A stretch of DNA of 64,000 nucleotides, from the NCBI GenBank assembly GCA_965215155.1, contig CBDCCY010000004.1, positions 3,224,001 to 3,288,000 on the forward strand, read 5' to 3'. The DNA comes from JAGWAJ01 sp965215155 (GTDB lineage Bacteria; Acidobacteriota; Vicinamibacteria; Vicinamibacterales; UBA8438). The translations under genes and the position numbers were made by a program. This document shows, in pieces, positions 19,187 through 28,282 of the stretch. The notes under the pieces were generated by a model that was given only the letters and a program-made list of their open reading frames with translations, was not told where the DNA came from and ran no database searches. Within the stretch, counting starts at the first letter, position 1, and the number at the start of each line of letters is the position of its first letter.

Positions 19187-20625
19187 TGAGTCTCGTCCTA
19201 GAGATCGAGTACCTGACCGGCGTGTGCCGGGCCGCACGGGGTCCGGCGAGCGACGAGCCGGACTGGCCGCCGCAGCCGGATCGCGTGTTCTCGGCCCTGG
19301 TGTCGGCATGGGCTGCGCGGGGCGAACGCGGGAACGAACGGGTCGCCCTTGAATGGCTGGAGGAGCAGGCGCCTCCGGCCGTGCACGCGAGCGGTCATGT
19401 CGCCAGGACGGCACCCGACGTCTTCGTGCCGCCGAACGACTTCAAGGCATCGAAGGCTGAGAAGACGTACATGAAGGTGATGCCGGAGAGGCGACCGCGC
19501 CAGCCGCGCCGGTTTCCGGTGGCTCGGCCGGACGATCCAGTAATGGCGCTGATCTGGGAAGAGGAGCCGGAATCCTCCCTGTGCGCGGCCTTGGACGCAG
19601 TGGCGCGCGACGTAGGCTACCTCGGCCATTCGGCAAGCTTGGTGCGCTGCCGCTTCTTCCGTGGCGATGCGGGCACGCATCCCCAGCCCGAAACGCCCTT
19701 GCGGCGACGGATCTACCCCGGTCGCCTGTTCGAGTTGGAGGCGATGCATCGCGCGGATCCGGTTCGACCCGACATTTCGCCCGGCGCGTCGGTTCCTGCG
19801 TTTGCGCCCAGGCCGGAGGGAGCGTCGCCGTCGGACTGGCTGGTGCTCGAAGCCGTCGACGGCGAAGTCCCCGACATCCGCGCCGCCGCGCTCGTCTGCC
19901 GCGAACTGCGGCGAGCGTTGATGAGCGGGTATCGTCGCGCGGGGCTGGGAGACGCGATTCCTGAGATCGTGTCGGGGCACACCGCGGATCGCATGCCGAC
20001 CCGGCAGCCGCATCTCGCCATCGTGCCGCTGGCGTTCGCCGGCTTCCGGCATGCCGACGGCCGGGTATTGGGCTTCGCCCTCGTGCCACCGAGCGGAACG
20101 GAGCTTCTGGACATCCCCGGGTTGCTTGATGCTTTCGAGCGGCTCGCGCCGTTCGATTGGGGAGCGGAGCATCGTGTGGTGAAGTTGACGGGACCTCCGC
20201 TGCTCATGCCGCTGTGTCTCGCAGCGACGGGTACCACGGCCCGCCGATCGCTCTCGCCGGAACCCTACCTGCGGCCGGCCCGGGTGTGGGCCAGCGTGAC
20301 GCCCGTCGTGCTCGACCGGCACCTCAAGCGGAACGGCGAGGGCGAGATCCGCGACATCATCGCGGACGCGTGCGAGCGCGCGGGTCTGCCGCGCCCCGAT
20401 CCGGATCGGATTCGGACCGGCAAGCACTCCGCCATCGAAGGCGCGCCGTCAGCGCGACCCTCGGCGGGCGCACCTCCTTGGACCCGCTGGAAGGTGCCCA
20501 AGTCGTTGGCCACGCGATCACTCGTCCACGCGGTCATTGATTTCGGGCGTGAGACCAAAGGCCCTGTCCTGTTGGGCGCGGGGCGGTTCACAGGGCTCGG
20601 CCTGTGCCGCAGGCTGGGAAGTTGA
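19186..20625 (+). CDS. csb2: Type I-G CRISPR protein Csb2 (Cas5-Cas6 fusion)
   Basis: 479 residues, family GSU0054. The Cas5-like N-terminal part has EYLTGVCRA and WPPQPDRVFSALVSAW; the C-terminal part ends with a Cas6-type glycine-rich loop, GPVLLGAGRFTGLGLCRRL. The protein both binds the crRNA 5' handle and processes pre-crRNA. Its start shares one base with the csb1 stop; cas3 begins 2 bp after its stop. Confidence 0.9.
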   Translation: MSLVLEIEYLTGVCRAARGPASDEPDWPPQPDRVFSALVSAWAARGERGNERVALEWLEEQAPPAVHASGHVARTAPDVFVPPNDFKASKAEKTYMKVMPERRPRQPRRFPVARPDDPVMALIWEEEPESSLCAALDAVARDVGYLGHSASLVRCRFFRGDAGTHPQPETPLRRRIYPGRLFELEAMHRADPVRPDISPGASVPAFAPRPEGASPSDWLVLEAVDGEVPDIRAAALVCRELRRALMSGYRRAGLGDAIPEIVSGHTADRMPTRQPHLAIVPLAFAGFRHADGRVLGFALVPPSGTELLDIPGLLDAFERLAPFDWGAEHRVVKLTGPPLLMPLCLAATGTTARRSLSPEPYLRPARVWASVTPVVLDRHLKRNGEGEIRDIIADACERAGLPRPDPDRIRTGKHSAIEGAPSARPSAGAPPWTRWKVPKSLATRSLVHAVIDFGRETKGPVLLGAGRFTGLGLCRRLGS

Positions 20626-20627
20626 GC

Positions 20628-23600
20628 ATGGTTCTGGACGCCGCCGACTTCGCGCGCTTCTTCCACGCGATCCACGGCCACGATCCCTTTCCTTGGCAGC
20701 AGGATCTGGTCACGCTGCTAGACGAGACGAACGAATGGCCCGACGTTCTGGATCTGCCGACCGGATCGGGGAAGACAGCGGCGCTGGACGCGGCCGTCTT
20801 CCACTTGGCGTTGCGGTCCGAGTGTCCGGCGCGTGCTGCGTTGCGGATTGCCTTGGTCGTCGACCGGCGGCTGGTCGTGGACGACGCCTATGCTCGCGCA
20901 AGCCGGATCGCCTGCGCACTGGCCCATCCCGTCGGCAGTGCCGCCGAGTATTGCGAATCGTGCCAAGGGCCGTGCGCTCGACGGGTTCCTGCCGGAGAAT
21001 CTCTCGCCCGCGTCGTCGACGTACGCTGCGCCGCGTGCCGCGAGGCGAACCTGGAGCGGTGTCCGCTTGCCCGGTCGGGCTCCGCCGATCCCGGATGGGC
21101 TGTCGTTGCTGAGGTCGCGGCTCGACTTCAAGAGCTGGCCGGAGACGGCGAGCCGCCGCTTGCGGCCCAACGTCTCCGTGGAGGGGCACCGCTGGAGCAC
21201 GACTGGGCGAGGACGCCGACCCAGCCGGTCATCCTGTGTTCGACCGTAGATCAGATCGGGTCGCGGTTGCTGTTTCGCGGCTACGGCGTTTCGCACCGCA
21301 TGAAACCCGTCCACGCAGGACTGCTTGGGACGGACACCCTCGTGCTGCTTGACGAGGCGCACTTGTCCGAGCCGTTCAGACGGACGCTGACCGACGTCCA
21401 GTCGATTGGTAACGCCGCCGTCAGAACAGTGTGGCTCTCGGCAACCCCAAGCGTGTCCGCGCAGCGACGGTTCCCACGGCCGCCGGCCGATTACGACCAG
21501 CCGGCATACGACCACCCTGTCCTGAGAGCCCGGCTCCACGCGCGAAAACCCGCCAAGCTGAAAGTCGTTCGAGGTGCGCCGGAACAGGGCTTCGCGGCAG
21601 CCGCCCGAACGCTGGCGGACCAGTTGCACGCGACCGGCGTGGCGGCGCCGGCGGTCGGCGTTGTCGTCAATCGCGTCGATCTGGCGCGCAGCATCTTCGA
21701 GAACCTGCGGAGGGAGGAAACGTCCGACACCATCCTGCTGATCGGACGATCGCGCGGGGTGGGGCGAGATCGGATCGTCGAAACGCTCTCACGCTTTCGC
21801 ACCGGCGCGTCCCGGACGCGGGCCGCGTCACCGCACGCAGCCGCGACCGCCGGTGATCGACCGGATCTCCCGCTCTTTCCCGAAACGGTAGGTGACTCGC
21901 CGATCCGACCGCTGTTCGTGGTGGCGACGCAGTGCCTCGAAGTAGGGGTAGATCTCGACCTTGACGGGCTCGTGGCTCAGGCCGCTTCGCTGGACGCGCT
22001 CCGGCAGCGTTTCGGTCGCCTGAACCGCGCCGGGCGGCGCGTGCAGGCCGCGGGCGCGATTCTGGCGCTGCCCGAGGACATCGCGAAGAAGGCCGACGAC
22101 GCTGTGTACGGAGATCGGCTCGTGAAGACCTGGGGTGCGCTCGCGCGAATGGCGCGCGGCGACGAGGTGGACTTCGGGATCGCTGCGTTCGAGACCAGAC
22201 GACGGGAGTGCTCCATCGATGTTGAGGCGCTCGCGGCTCCCAGGGCGCCGGCGCCGGTTTTGATGCCCGCCTACCTCGATCTCTGGTCGCAGACCTCGCC
22301 GCCGTCGGCAGCCGACCCGGACGTCGGGTTGTTCCTGCACGGCGTCGAGCGCGCATCGGCCGGCGTTTCCCTCGTCTGGCGCAGCGATGTCACCGAGGCC
22401 GATCTAGCGCCCAATGCCGCCGGCGATCTGAAGACGCTTCTGACGTTCGTTCCGCCGCGTGCGGAAGAAATGGTCGAGGTGCCGCTGTGGGCCGCAAGGG
22501 CGTGGCTGCGCAGGCTTTCGGACAGCGCGGAATCGGCCGGTGTGTCGGACGTGCCCGAGCGCGACCGGACTGAGGAGTCGGACGCCGGTTCGGGCGCACG
22601 CGGACGATGGGCATTCCGGTGGGCCGGCACCGACGATCCACGTACCGCGAAGGTGTCGCCGTCTCGCCTGCAACCCGGTGACGTGCTGGTCGTGCCAGCG
22701 ACATATGGTGGATGCGACGAGTTCGGTTGGGCGCCGGCTTGCACCGATCCGGTCTCAGATGTCGCCGACGCCGCGGCGCGCCCGTTCCGCAGACGACGGC
22801 ACGCGGTCCGGATTGCGCCGGACGTTGCCCGGAACGCCGGTCAGTGGGAACGTTTGTCGGAGATCCTGGCGGACGACGGTACCGAGGGCCTCCTTCTGGT
22901 GGAGCGGCTGCTGGAGGTGTTGCCAGCGGACCCCGCGCCGGATCCGGAGAAGGTGCCCGCGCGGTCCGTCCGTGAGCCGCTCGAGGCGCTGCGGGCAGCG
23001 CGAGGGCGGATCACCCCACACTATCTCTACACCGGTTCACCGGAGGGCGGCGCCGTGCTGGTTGCGGCGCATGGGTTGCGGGATGACGGCGTGTCAGAAG
23101 AAGCCGGGCTGCGCAGGCCGGTCGACGGGGCGCCTGCGACCGAGGACGACAGACTGTCGCGGACAGCGTGGCACGCAGTTAGTGTCGATGACCACACCTC
23201 CCACGTCGTGAAGCGCGTCTCGCGCTTCGTTCGCACGCTCGACCTGCCGCGTGCGCTCTCGCGCGACCTGGAACTCGCGGCGTTCCTGCATGATGCGGGC
23301 AAGGCCGACCGGCGGTTCCAAGTCCTGCTGTCCGGCGCGGAAGCCTGGAACGTGCCCGACGGCCCCGCCATGGCCAAGAGCGGGCGGCCGTCTTCGACGG
23401 ACGCCTGGGCGCGCGCCGGCCTCCCGCGGGGGTGGCGCCATGAAGCGCTGTCGGTACGGATGGCGCAAGCGCATCCTCGGTTCACCGAGGCTCACGATCC
23501 GGCGCTCGTCCTCTGGCTGATCGGCACGCACCACGGATTGGGACGGCCGTTCTTCGACTTCACCGACCCGCGCGAAGGCTTGGTGCGGTACGCCGCCTGC

Positions 23601-23810
23601 CTCGGCGTCAGGCAGTGGCGACTGGCGCCCGGCCCCGGTCTGGAGTCGCTGGCCTTCGACATCGACGGTGACGATTGGCCAGCGCTGTACGAACGGCTCA
23701 GGCGGCGCTACGGGATCTGGCGGCTGGCGCACCTTGAAGCGATCCTGCGGTTGGCAGACCACCGGACTTCGGAGTCGGAACGCGGGCCGAAGTCGGAGTC
23801 GACGCCATGA
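20628..23810 (+). CDS. cas3: Cas3 helicase-nuclease, type I-G order (helicase then HD)
   Basis: 1060 residues. The N-terminal superfamily 2 helicase has Walker A LPTGSGKT (43-50), DEAH near residue 240 (LVLLDEAHL), VWLSATPS and motif VI QRFGRLNRAGR near 460. The HD nuclease is C-terminal: FLHDAGKADRRF near 886, RHEALS, and GTHHGLGRPFFD near 966. Helicase-first order is the type I-G arrangement. A cysteine-rich insert (CESCQGPC ... CAACREANLERC) follows the Walker A region at about residues 108-145. It degrades the target strand after Cascade recruitment. The stop overlaps the next gene by four bases. Confidence 0.92.
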   Translation: MVLDAADFARFFHAIHGHDPFPWQQDLVTLLDETNEWPDVLDLPTGSGKTAALDAAVFHLALRSECPARAALRIALVVDRRLVVDDAYARASRIACALAHPVGSAAEYCESCQGPCARRVPAGESLARVVDVRCAACREANLERCPLARSGSADPGWAVVAEVAARLQELAGDGEPPLAAQRLRGGAPLEHDWARTPTQPVILCSTVDQIGSRLLFRGYGVSHRMKPVHAGLLGTDTLVLLDEAHLSEPFRRTLTDVQSIGNAAVRTVWLSATPSVSAQRRFPRPPADYDQPAYDHPVLRARLHARKPAKLKVVRGAPEQGFAAAARTLADQLHATGVAAPAVGVVVNRVDLARSIFENLRREETSDTILLIGRSRGVGRDRIVETLSRFRTGASRTRAASPHAAATAGDRPDLPLFPETVGDSPIRPLFVVATQCLEVGVDLDLDGLVAQAASLDALRQRFGRLNRAGRRVQAAGAILALPEDIAKKADDAVYGDRLVKTWGALARMARGDEVDFGIAAFETRRRECSIDVEALAAPRAPAPVLMPAYLDLWSQTSPPSAADPDVGLFLHGVERASAGVSLVWRSDVTEADLAPNAAGDLKTLLTFVPPRAEEMVEVPLWAARAWLRRLSDSAESAGVSDVPERDRTEESDAGSGARGRWAFRWAGTDDPRTAKVSPSRLQPGDVLVVPATYGGCDEFGWAPACTDPVSDVADAAARPFRRRRHAVRIAPDVARNAGQWERLSEILADDGTEGLLLVERLLEVLPADPAPDPEKVPARSVREPLEALRAARGRITPHYLYTGSPEGGAVLVAAHGLRDDGVSEEAGLRRPVDGAPATEDDRLSRTAWHAVSVDDHTSHVVKRVSRFVRTLDLPRALSRDLELAAFLHDAGKADRRFQVLLSGAEAWNVPDGPAMAKSGRPSSTDAWARAGLPRGWRHEALSVRMAQAHPRFTEAHDPALVLWLIGTHHGLGRPFFDFTDPREGLVRYAACLGVRQWRLAPGPGLESLAFDIDGDDWPALYERLRRRYGIWRLAHLEAILRLADHRTSESERGPKSESTP

Positions 23811-24781
23811 CCGACCGCTCGACGCATCGTCTGGTGGGGTTGGAGCCGGACAACCTCCTGGCTTTCCTGGCGCTCCTGGGACTGCTGCGCAGCCTCGAAG
23901 AAGCGCGGCCCGAGTCCCTGCCGCGCATGGCCTGGACTGTCGACAGACCACCGGTCCGACCAGCTCTACATGTGGCCGAGCGGCTGACGGAGGACGAAAT
24001 CCTCGCCGTCGCGTCCACGGGTCTGAACGAGCTGGCGCGGCGGCACGACTTTGGCGAGCTCCGGGACCTGAAGCTGTCACCGCACGCGGCGACCCGGCGA
24101 CTGCGCGCCGTAGCCGCCGGTGATCGCTACACCGCGGATCTGTGGGCGGCACTAATCAGCGACGCCGCCGTTCGGGACAAGAACAAGGCGCGGGAGGCGG
24201 AGCCAACGCCGCTCTGCCTGCTGTTCGGTCAGGGCCACATGCACTTCCTGTCACGCTTGGCGTCGGTCCCGCGTGAGGCGGCTCCGCCGCCCCGGGGGCG
24301 GCGGTCGGCGAAGACCGCGATCTCTGATATGGATTGCCTGCGCGAGGCGCTGTTCCAGCCATGGGTGCGTCTCGACGCCACGTCGTCGTTTCGCTGGGAC
24401 CCGCACGAGGACGTGCGCTACGCGACGCGCGCGACGGACCCGACCGATGCCAAGACCAAGGAGAGAACCCAGCACGGCGCCAACCGCCTCGCCGCCGTCG
24501 GACTCTCCGCGCTGACGGTCGTGCCGCGTGCAGCGCGCACCGGTGGAGCACATCTGTCCGTTCTTGGCGGATCCCGCGAACGCGACGGGCGTTCTTTCAC
24601 ATGGCCGATCTGGCGTCACGCAATCAGCCTCGCCGCGATCCGGGCACTACTCGGTCACCCCGGGCTCGACAACCCGGTCGCGCGGGACGCGTTCGGTATC
24701 GTGGAACGCCGCCGAGCACGCCGGATCTCAGTGGGCAAGTTCGTGAACGTCACGAGGGCAGAGCCGCTCGAAGACTCCTGA
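23807..24781 (+). CDS. Cas8-like large-subunit candidate (Csb3/Cas8u2-like)
   Basis: 324 residues in the same operon (ATGA overlap with cas3). The N-terminal HRLVGLEPDNLLAFLALLG and the tryptophan-rich end are of the kind seen in the short large subunits of type I-G systems (GSU0052/Csb3). Csx17, the other I-G large subunit, is about twice as long. I assign it by position, length and this N-terminal pattern, not by a diagnostic motif. It should recognise the PAM within Cascade. No cas1, cas2, cas4 or array follows. Confidence 0.6.
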   Translation: MTDRSTHRLVGLEPDNLLAFLALLGLLRSLEEARPESLPRMAWTVDRPPVRPALHVAERLTEDEILAVASTGLNELARRHDFGELRDLKLSPHAATRRLRAVAAGDRYTADLWAALISDAAVRDKNKAREAEPTPLCLLFGQGHMHFLSRLASVPREAAPPPRGRRSAKTAISDMDCLREALFQPWVRLDATSSFRWDPHEDVRYATRATDPTDAKTKERTQHGANRLAAVGLSALTVVPRAARTGGAHLSVLGGSRERDGRSFTWPIWRHAISLAAIRALLGHPGLDNPVARDAFGIVERRRARRISVGKFVNVTRAEPLEDS

Positions 24782-24896
24782 TGGTTGGTGAGACTGAACC
24801 GCGGAGACCCCGAGGAGGTCCAGAGGACCGGACCCTGAGGGACCGGACGGTGCCAGCGGTGAGGACTATTGAGTGTCGTGCGAACGGCGACGAGAT

Positions 24897-25046
24897 CCCC
24901 CTTCCCGGAGGGACTCCTTCGATGGGGAGCGACCGACCCGGCGGGTGTGACGTAGGAACACCGGCCGGGCCGGCAAAACGCCAGTTTTGCCGTGGTCGCT
25001 CCCCTACTCCCCCCCGACCCTTTTGTTTGCACGGGGGGGTGGGTCT
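24897..25046 (-). ncRNA. Structured element, copy A (element 1)
   Basis: Outer stem GGGGAGCGACC (24924-24934) with GGTCGCTCCCC (24994-25004). Inside are hairpin GGCAAAAC/GTTTTGCC (24972-24991) and stem CCCGGC-GGTGT (24937-24948) with ACACC-GCCGGG (24958-24969). A further small hairpin (about 24899-24913) lies beyond the outer stem. Read on the minus strand to align with copies B and C. Arms differ from copy B by paired changes. Whether it acts as RNA or as DNA hairpins is unknown. Confidence 0.55.
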
Positions 25047-25093
25047 GTGATGTGGGAATCTGTTGACAGGAAAGGACTTGACTGCTTGCCGGA

Positions 25094-25178
25094 TGTAAAA
25101 GTTCAGGTGTGACTGGGGGTGTAAGTTCGGCCGCCTGTTCTCCTTACACCGTTACTGCGGCACTATCGGTGTAAGTTC
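25094..25178 (+). repeat. TGTAAGTTC repeat cluster, copy A
   Basis: TGTAAGTTC-like words at 25094 (with two extra A), 25120 and 25170, plus an inverted CCTTACACC at 25142. The same cluster in opposite orientation is at 28150-28232. Together with structured copy A this forms a ~290-bp block found inverted at 28135-28432. Spacing suggests protein binding sites (iterons or transposase sites). No gene is seen from 25200 to 25650. Confidence 0.6.
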
Positions 25179-25650
25179 GCCTCGGTCCTGGCTGTGATCA
25201 GGCGGCGGGTCGGATCACACTCTCATCCTCGCCGGCGGGTTCCTCACCGTGCTTCCGTGCTCCTCTCCTCCTGGTCCTGTGCGCCGATCTCCTCCGCCGG
25301 TACTGGTTCTCTGTCGAGCCGGTTTGGTGCGGTGCCATCGTTCGGCGCCGTGTTCCGCCCAGTACCGTACCATGCCGTTTGCTTTCCCGGCTCGTGGTGT
25401 TCCGTTGTGCGCCCGGCCTGCTGCTGACGGACCGGGCTGCCGTACGGGCGGCGGCGGTGGCGTCGGCGGGGTCCGGGTCCTGGTCGATGCCGGTCCCGTT
25501 GTCAACGGGACGGACCCCCGCGTCCGTCCGACAACCAGCCTCGTCCGCGACGGTGGCCGGCGGGTCACCGGCACGGCCGCAGCGAAGCGGAGGAGCCGAA
25601 GGCTTGACGCGCCGGACGCCGTCGTGGCACTCCGTCCTCGGCCCGCACGG

Positions 25651-26883
25651 TCAGCGCGGCGTCGAGTCCTCCGGCCGGCGCTCTCCGGCGAGGTAGGCCG
25701 CCCAGTCGTCCATCAGCCGCCGCCTACGCTCGAACAGGTCCGACCGCGCGTACGCGGCCTCGACCTTGTTGCCGACGACATGGGCGAGCGCCGCCTCGAT
25801 GACCTCCCGCGGGTGGTCCGTCTCCTCGGCCGCCCAGTCCCGGAACGAGGACCGGAAGCCGTGAGGGACACCAGCGACATCGTGCTCCTGGAGCAGCCGG
25901 CGCAGGCTCTTGTCGTGCAGCGGCTGCCCGCTCCGGGCGGTGAATACGACCCGCCCGGATCCGCCGCGGAGCTTCCGCGCCTCGTCGAGGATCTCGATGG
26001 CCCGGCCGCACAGCGGCACCCGGTGCTCGCGCTTCATCTTCATGCGCCTCGGCGGGACGGTCCACACCCGGCCGGACAGGTCGATCTCCGCCCAGTCGGC
26101 GTCGCGGACCTCCCCCCATCGCGCGGCGGTGAGCACCAGAAACTCGAACGCCAGACTCGCGCCCGGCAACCTCGCCGAGGACCGAACCGCCGCGATCGCC
26201 GCCGCCACCTCACGGTGGGGCAGCGCCGGCATGTGCTCGACGACGTGCTGCTGCTTGCCGAGCACGGTCGCGATCCGGTCACAAGGGTTGTCCGTGCGGT
26301 AGTTCATCGCGATCGCCCACTCCAGCACGGCGCCGATGCGCCCGCGCATCTTCTGGGCGGTCACCATCTTCGTGTGCCAGAGGGGGGACAGGATCTCCAG
26401 CACGTCGGCGCTGTTGACCTCCGAGACCGCCACGCCGCCGATGCGGGGGAACGCGTACCGCTCGAGACTGTTGAGCCACGCCCTGGGCTGATGGTCGTCG
26501 CGCCAGCCGGGCCGCTTCTGCTCGACGACGCTGCGGGCCGCTTCGGCGAAGGTGGGCATGCTCCGGGCGCGTCGGCGCTCGGCGAGCGGGTCGCCGCCCG
26601 AGCGGGCGAGCTTGCGGTTGGTCCGGGCAGCCTCGCGGGCCTCGGCGAGCGTGACCAGGTGGACGGAGCCGAGCCCGAGTTCGCGGCGCCGGCCGCGGAC
26701 GACGAGGCGCTGGATCCAGCTGCGGGTTCCGGTAGGCTGGACGTAGAGGAACAGGCCGTTGCCATCGGCGTGTCGTCCGGGCGGTGCGGAGGGGACGAAG
26801 GCGGCCGAGAGGGCCTTGTGGGGGTGGGGGCCTCGGGGCTTGGTTCTGCGGGGTTGGGGCGCGGTTCGGCTTACAGTATCCAT
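25651..26883 (-). CDS. Tyrosine integrase of element 1 (P4 type)
   Basis: 410 residues with the DUF4102 arm-binding N-terminus (HADGNGLFLYV, RRELGLGSVHLVTLAEARE), the core-binding domain and an intact catalytic domain: TAARWGEVR (arginine I, near 252), HGFRSSFRDW (HxxR, near 340), LAHVVGNKVEAAYARSD (His and nucleophile Tyr near 379). It catalyses site-specific integration and excision. Its start lies 150 bp from the right junction of element 1, between an AT-rich end and its arm motif TAAGTGACT. It is very close in sequence to the broken integrase of element 0. Confidence 0.92.
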   Translation of the reverse strand: MDTVSRTAPQPRRTKPRGPHPHKALSAAFVPSAPPGRHADGNGLFLYVQPTGTRSWIQRLVVRGRRRELGLGSVHLVTLAEAREAARTNRKLARSGGDPLAERRRARSMPTFAEAARSVVEQKRPGWRDDHQPRAWLNSLERYAFPRIGGVAVSEVNSADVLEILSPLWHTKMVTAQKMRGRIGAVLEWAIAMNYRTDNPCDRIATVLGKQQHVVEHMPALPHREVAAAIAAVRSSARLPGASLAFEFLVLTAARWGEVRDADWAEIDLSGRVWTVPPRRMKMKREHRVPLCGRAIEILDEARKLRGGSGRVVFTARSGQPLHDKSLRRLLQEHDVAGVPHGFRSSFRDWAAEETDHPREVIEAALAHVVGNKVEAAYARSDLFERRRRLMDDWAAYLAGERRPEDSTPR

Positions 26884-27033
26884 TCCAGTATTGTATACGG
26901 GAATCTGCCGGATTTCTCAAGACGGCCTGACCCGCTGAGGCGCGGCCTCACGAATCATAAACGATTACTAAATAGTCACTTATGGCTGTAGATGCACGGC
27001 GCTGAACGGCGCCGGACTCTGCATGTCCGTTCC

Positions 27034-27040
27034 TGACCGC
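27034..27040. repeat. Right attachment core of element 1
   Basis: TGACCGC, partner of 17252-17258. The integrase piece continues from here as (TA)ARSGEVRLATWEELD. Confidence 0.7.
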
Positions 27041-27315
27041 CGCACGGTCGGGGGAGGTGCGGCTGGCGACCTGGGAGGAGCTGGACGTGGCCGCGCGCGT
27101 GTGGACCATCCCGGCCGAGCGCATGAAGATGAACCGCGAGCACCGGGTCCCGCTCAGCTTGCGGGCTCTGGAGGTCCTCGACGCGGCACGATCGCTCGCC
27201 GACGGCAATCCGCTCGTGTTCCCGAACCGCTGGGGCAACCCCATCAAGGACACGTTCCTCTCGCAGCTGCTCAAGGACCTGGGCATCGCGGCGGTGCCGC
27301 ACGGCTTCCGCTCGT
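27041..27315 (+). pseudogene. Element 0 tyrosine integrase, piece 2 of 3
   Basis: Encodes ARSGEVRLATWEELDVAARV to KDLGIAAVPHGFRS, the first half of the catalytic domain containing arginine I and the histidine and arginine of the HxxR box. It begins where piece 1 ends and stops where piece 3 begins, on the same strand, without overlap. Immediately after HGFRS the frame runs into element 2. Confidence 0.85.
27302..27315. repeat. Left attachment core of element 2
   Basis: CGGCTTCCGCTCGT, repeated exactly at 34343-34356. It codes for the GFRS of the HGFRS motif. Confidence 0.75.
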
Positions 27316-27440
27316 GTCTACGGCAAGTTCTTGTAAGTCATTGTTTCCAAACTGGTTAGGCGCCTTCCGTGCGCGGGCGTCGCCCGTTCCGTATGCAATT
27401 CCCGGTCGCCATCGTCGCAACCACGCTGCTCTCGTGCCGG

Positions 27441-27830
27441 GTAACCGTTCGGTCGTGCCGGTGCGTGACTGATGTGCTCTGTGGTCGGCACCCTGATGCT
27501 GAAGCCAGGGTCCCCGAGGGAGATCGCCAGCCCCTGCACGCACCGCATCGGCAACCAGTCGGGCCGGAGCGGCGTCGCTGCCCTGGTGCGCGGCCCCTCC
27601 CGCTTCCCGCTCTTGCGGCCCCGCAACGCCTTCGACAGCACCGCCCGGGGCCGCGCAGTCCCCGCGTAGAGCCGGACATCTCGTCCAGCAGCCCGGCTGC
27701 ATCGCACGGCCGAGGCGGCACGGCCTCGACGAGGGTCTCGATCAGCACAGGTCGACCAGAAGAACCGGGTCCTGTCGCTGTCCGACGACGATGGCCGGGC
27801 CGCTGCATACCGGCACGACCGAACGGTTAC
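27441..27830. mobile_element. IS66-type transposase-less element (390 bp)
   Basis: Ends are inverted repeats of 22 bp beginning GTAACCGTTCGGTCGTGC. They are flanked by an exact 8-bp duplication CGTGCCGG (27433-27440 and 27831-27838). The GTAA start and 8-bp duplication are IS66-family features. No transposase is encoded. A related element is at 41260-41441. Confidence 0.82.
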
Positions 27831-28149
27831 CGTGCCGGTGCCGGGCGTGCCGGGCGTGCCGGCGTGCCGGCGTGCCGGGTGCCGGGCGTGCCGGCGTGCC
27901 GGGAGGACCTCCGCCGCCGCCAAGAGGGGACAGCGGACGGCATCAGCTCGGGACGAACCGGAGCCGAGCACGCGGGTCCGGGCGCAAGCGCAGGTCGGCA
28001 CGAGGGGGCGCGGAACCGAGCAGCCGGAGAGCCTCGAATCGGAACAAGGGTTGCGTCCGGGAGGCTCGCCGGAGAAGCAAACGGACCAAGGGGCGGCGGC
28101 GGTGAGAACGTGATCCAACCTGTCGTCCGATCACAACAAGGACCGAGGC

Positions 28150-28232
28150 GAACTTACACCGATGATGCCGCAGTAAGGGTGTAAGGAGGACAGGCGGCCG
28201 AACTTACAGCCCCAGTCACACCTGAACTTACA
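28150..28232 (-). repeat. TGTAAGTTC repeat cluster, copy B
   Basis: Words GAACTTACA at 28150, 28200 and 28224 and an opposite GTGTAAGG near 28180, mirroring copy A at 25094-25178. It lies beside structured copy B in the same relative order. Confidence 0.6.
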
Positions 28233-28282
28233 TCCGGCAACCAGCCAAGTCGTTTCTTATCAACAGATTCCCACATCACAGA

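Larger units (their letters stand above)
17259..27040. mobile_element. Element 1: integrative element carrying type I-G CRISPR-Cas
   Basis: About 9.8 kb inserted in the first catalytic-arginine region of the element 0 integrase gene. It contains a small leader ORF, csb1, csb2, cas3, a csb3-like gene, one copy of the structured element, a TGTAAGTTC repeat cluster and an intact tyrosine integrase whose start lies 150 bp from the right core. TAAGTTGCT begins 18 bp inside the left core and TAAGTGACT (minus strand) 51 bp inside the right core, the same distances as in the other elements. Both ends are AT-rich against the GC-rich background. Confidence 0.75.

Noticed and set aside
23094..24152. Minus-strand frame across the cas3/csb3 junction
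   Set aside because: Antisense, low complexity, no ribosome-binding signal, and overlaps two clear coding regions.
24782..25650. CRISPR array expected downstream of the cas genes
   Set aside because: No regularly spaced direct repeats of 25-40 bp; the repeated words there are 9 bp and partly inverted.
25094..28232. The inverted ~290-bp blocks as terminal repeats of one transposon spanning 25.1-28.2 kb
   Set aside because: The similarity continues outside both inner clusters, and the interval contains the junctions of elements 1 and 2 and a piece of the element 0 integrase, so it is not one unit.
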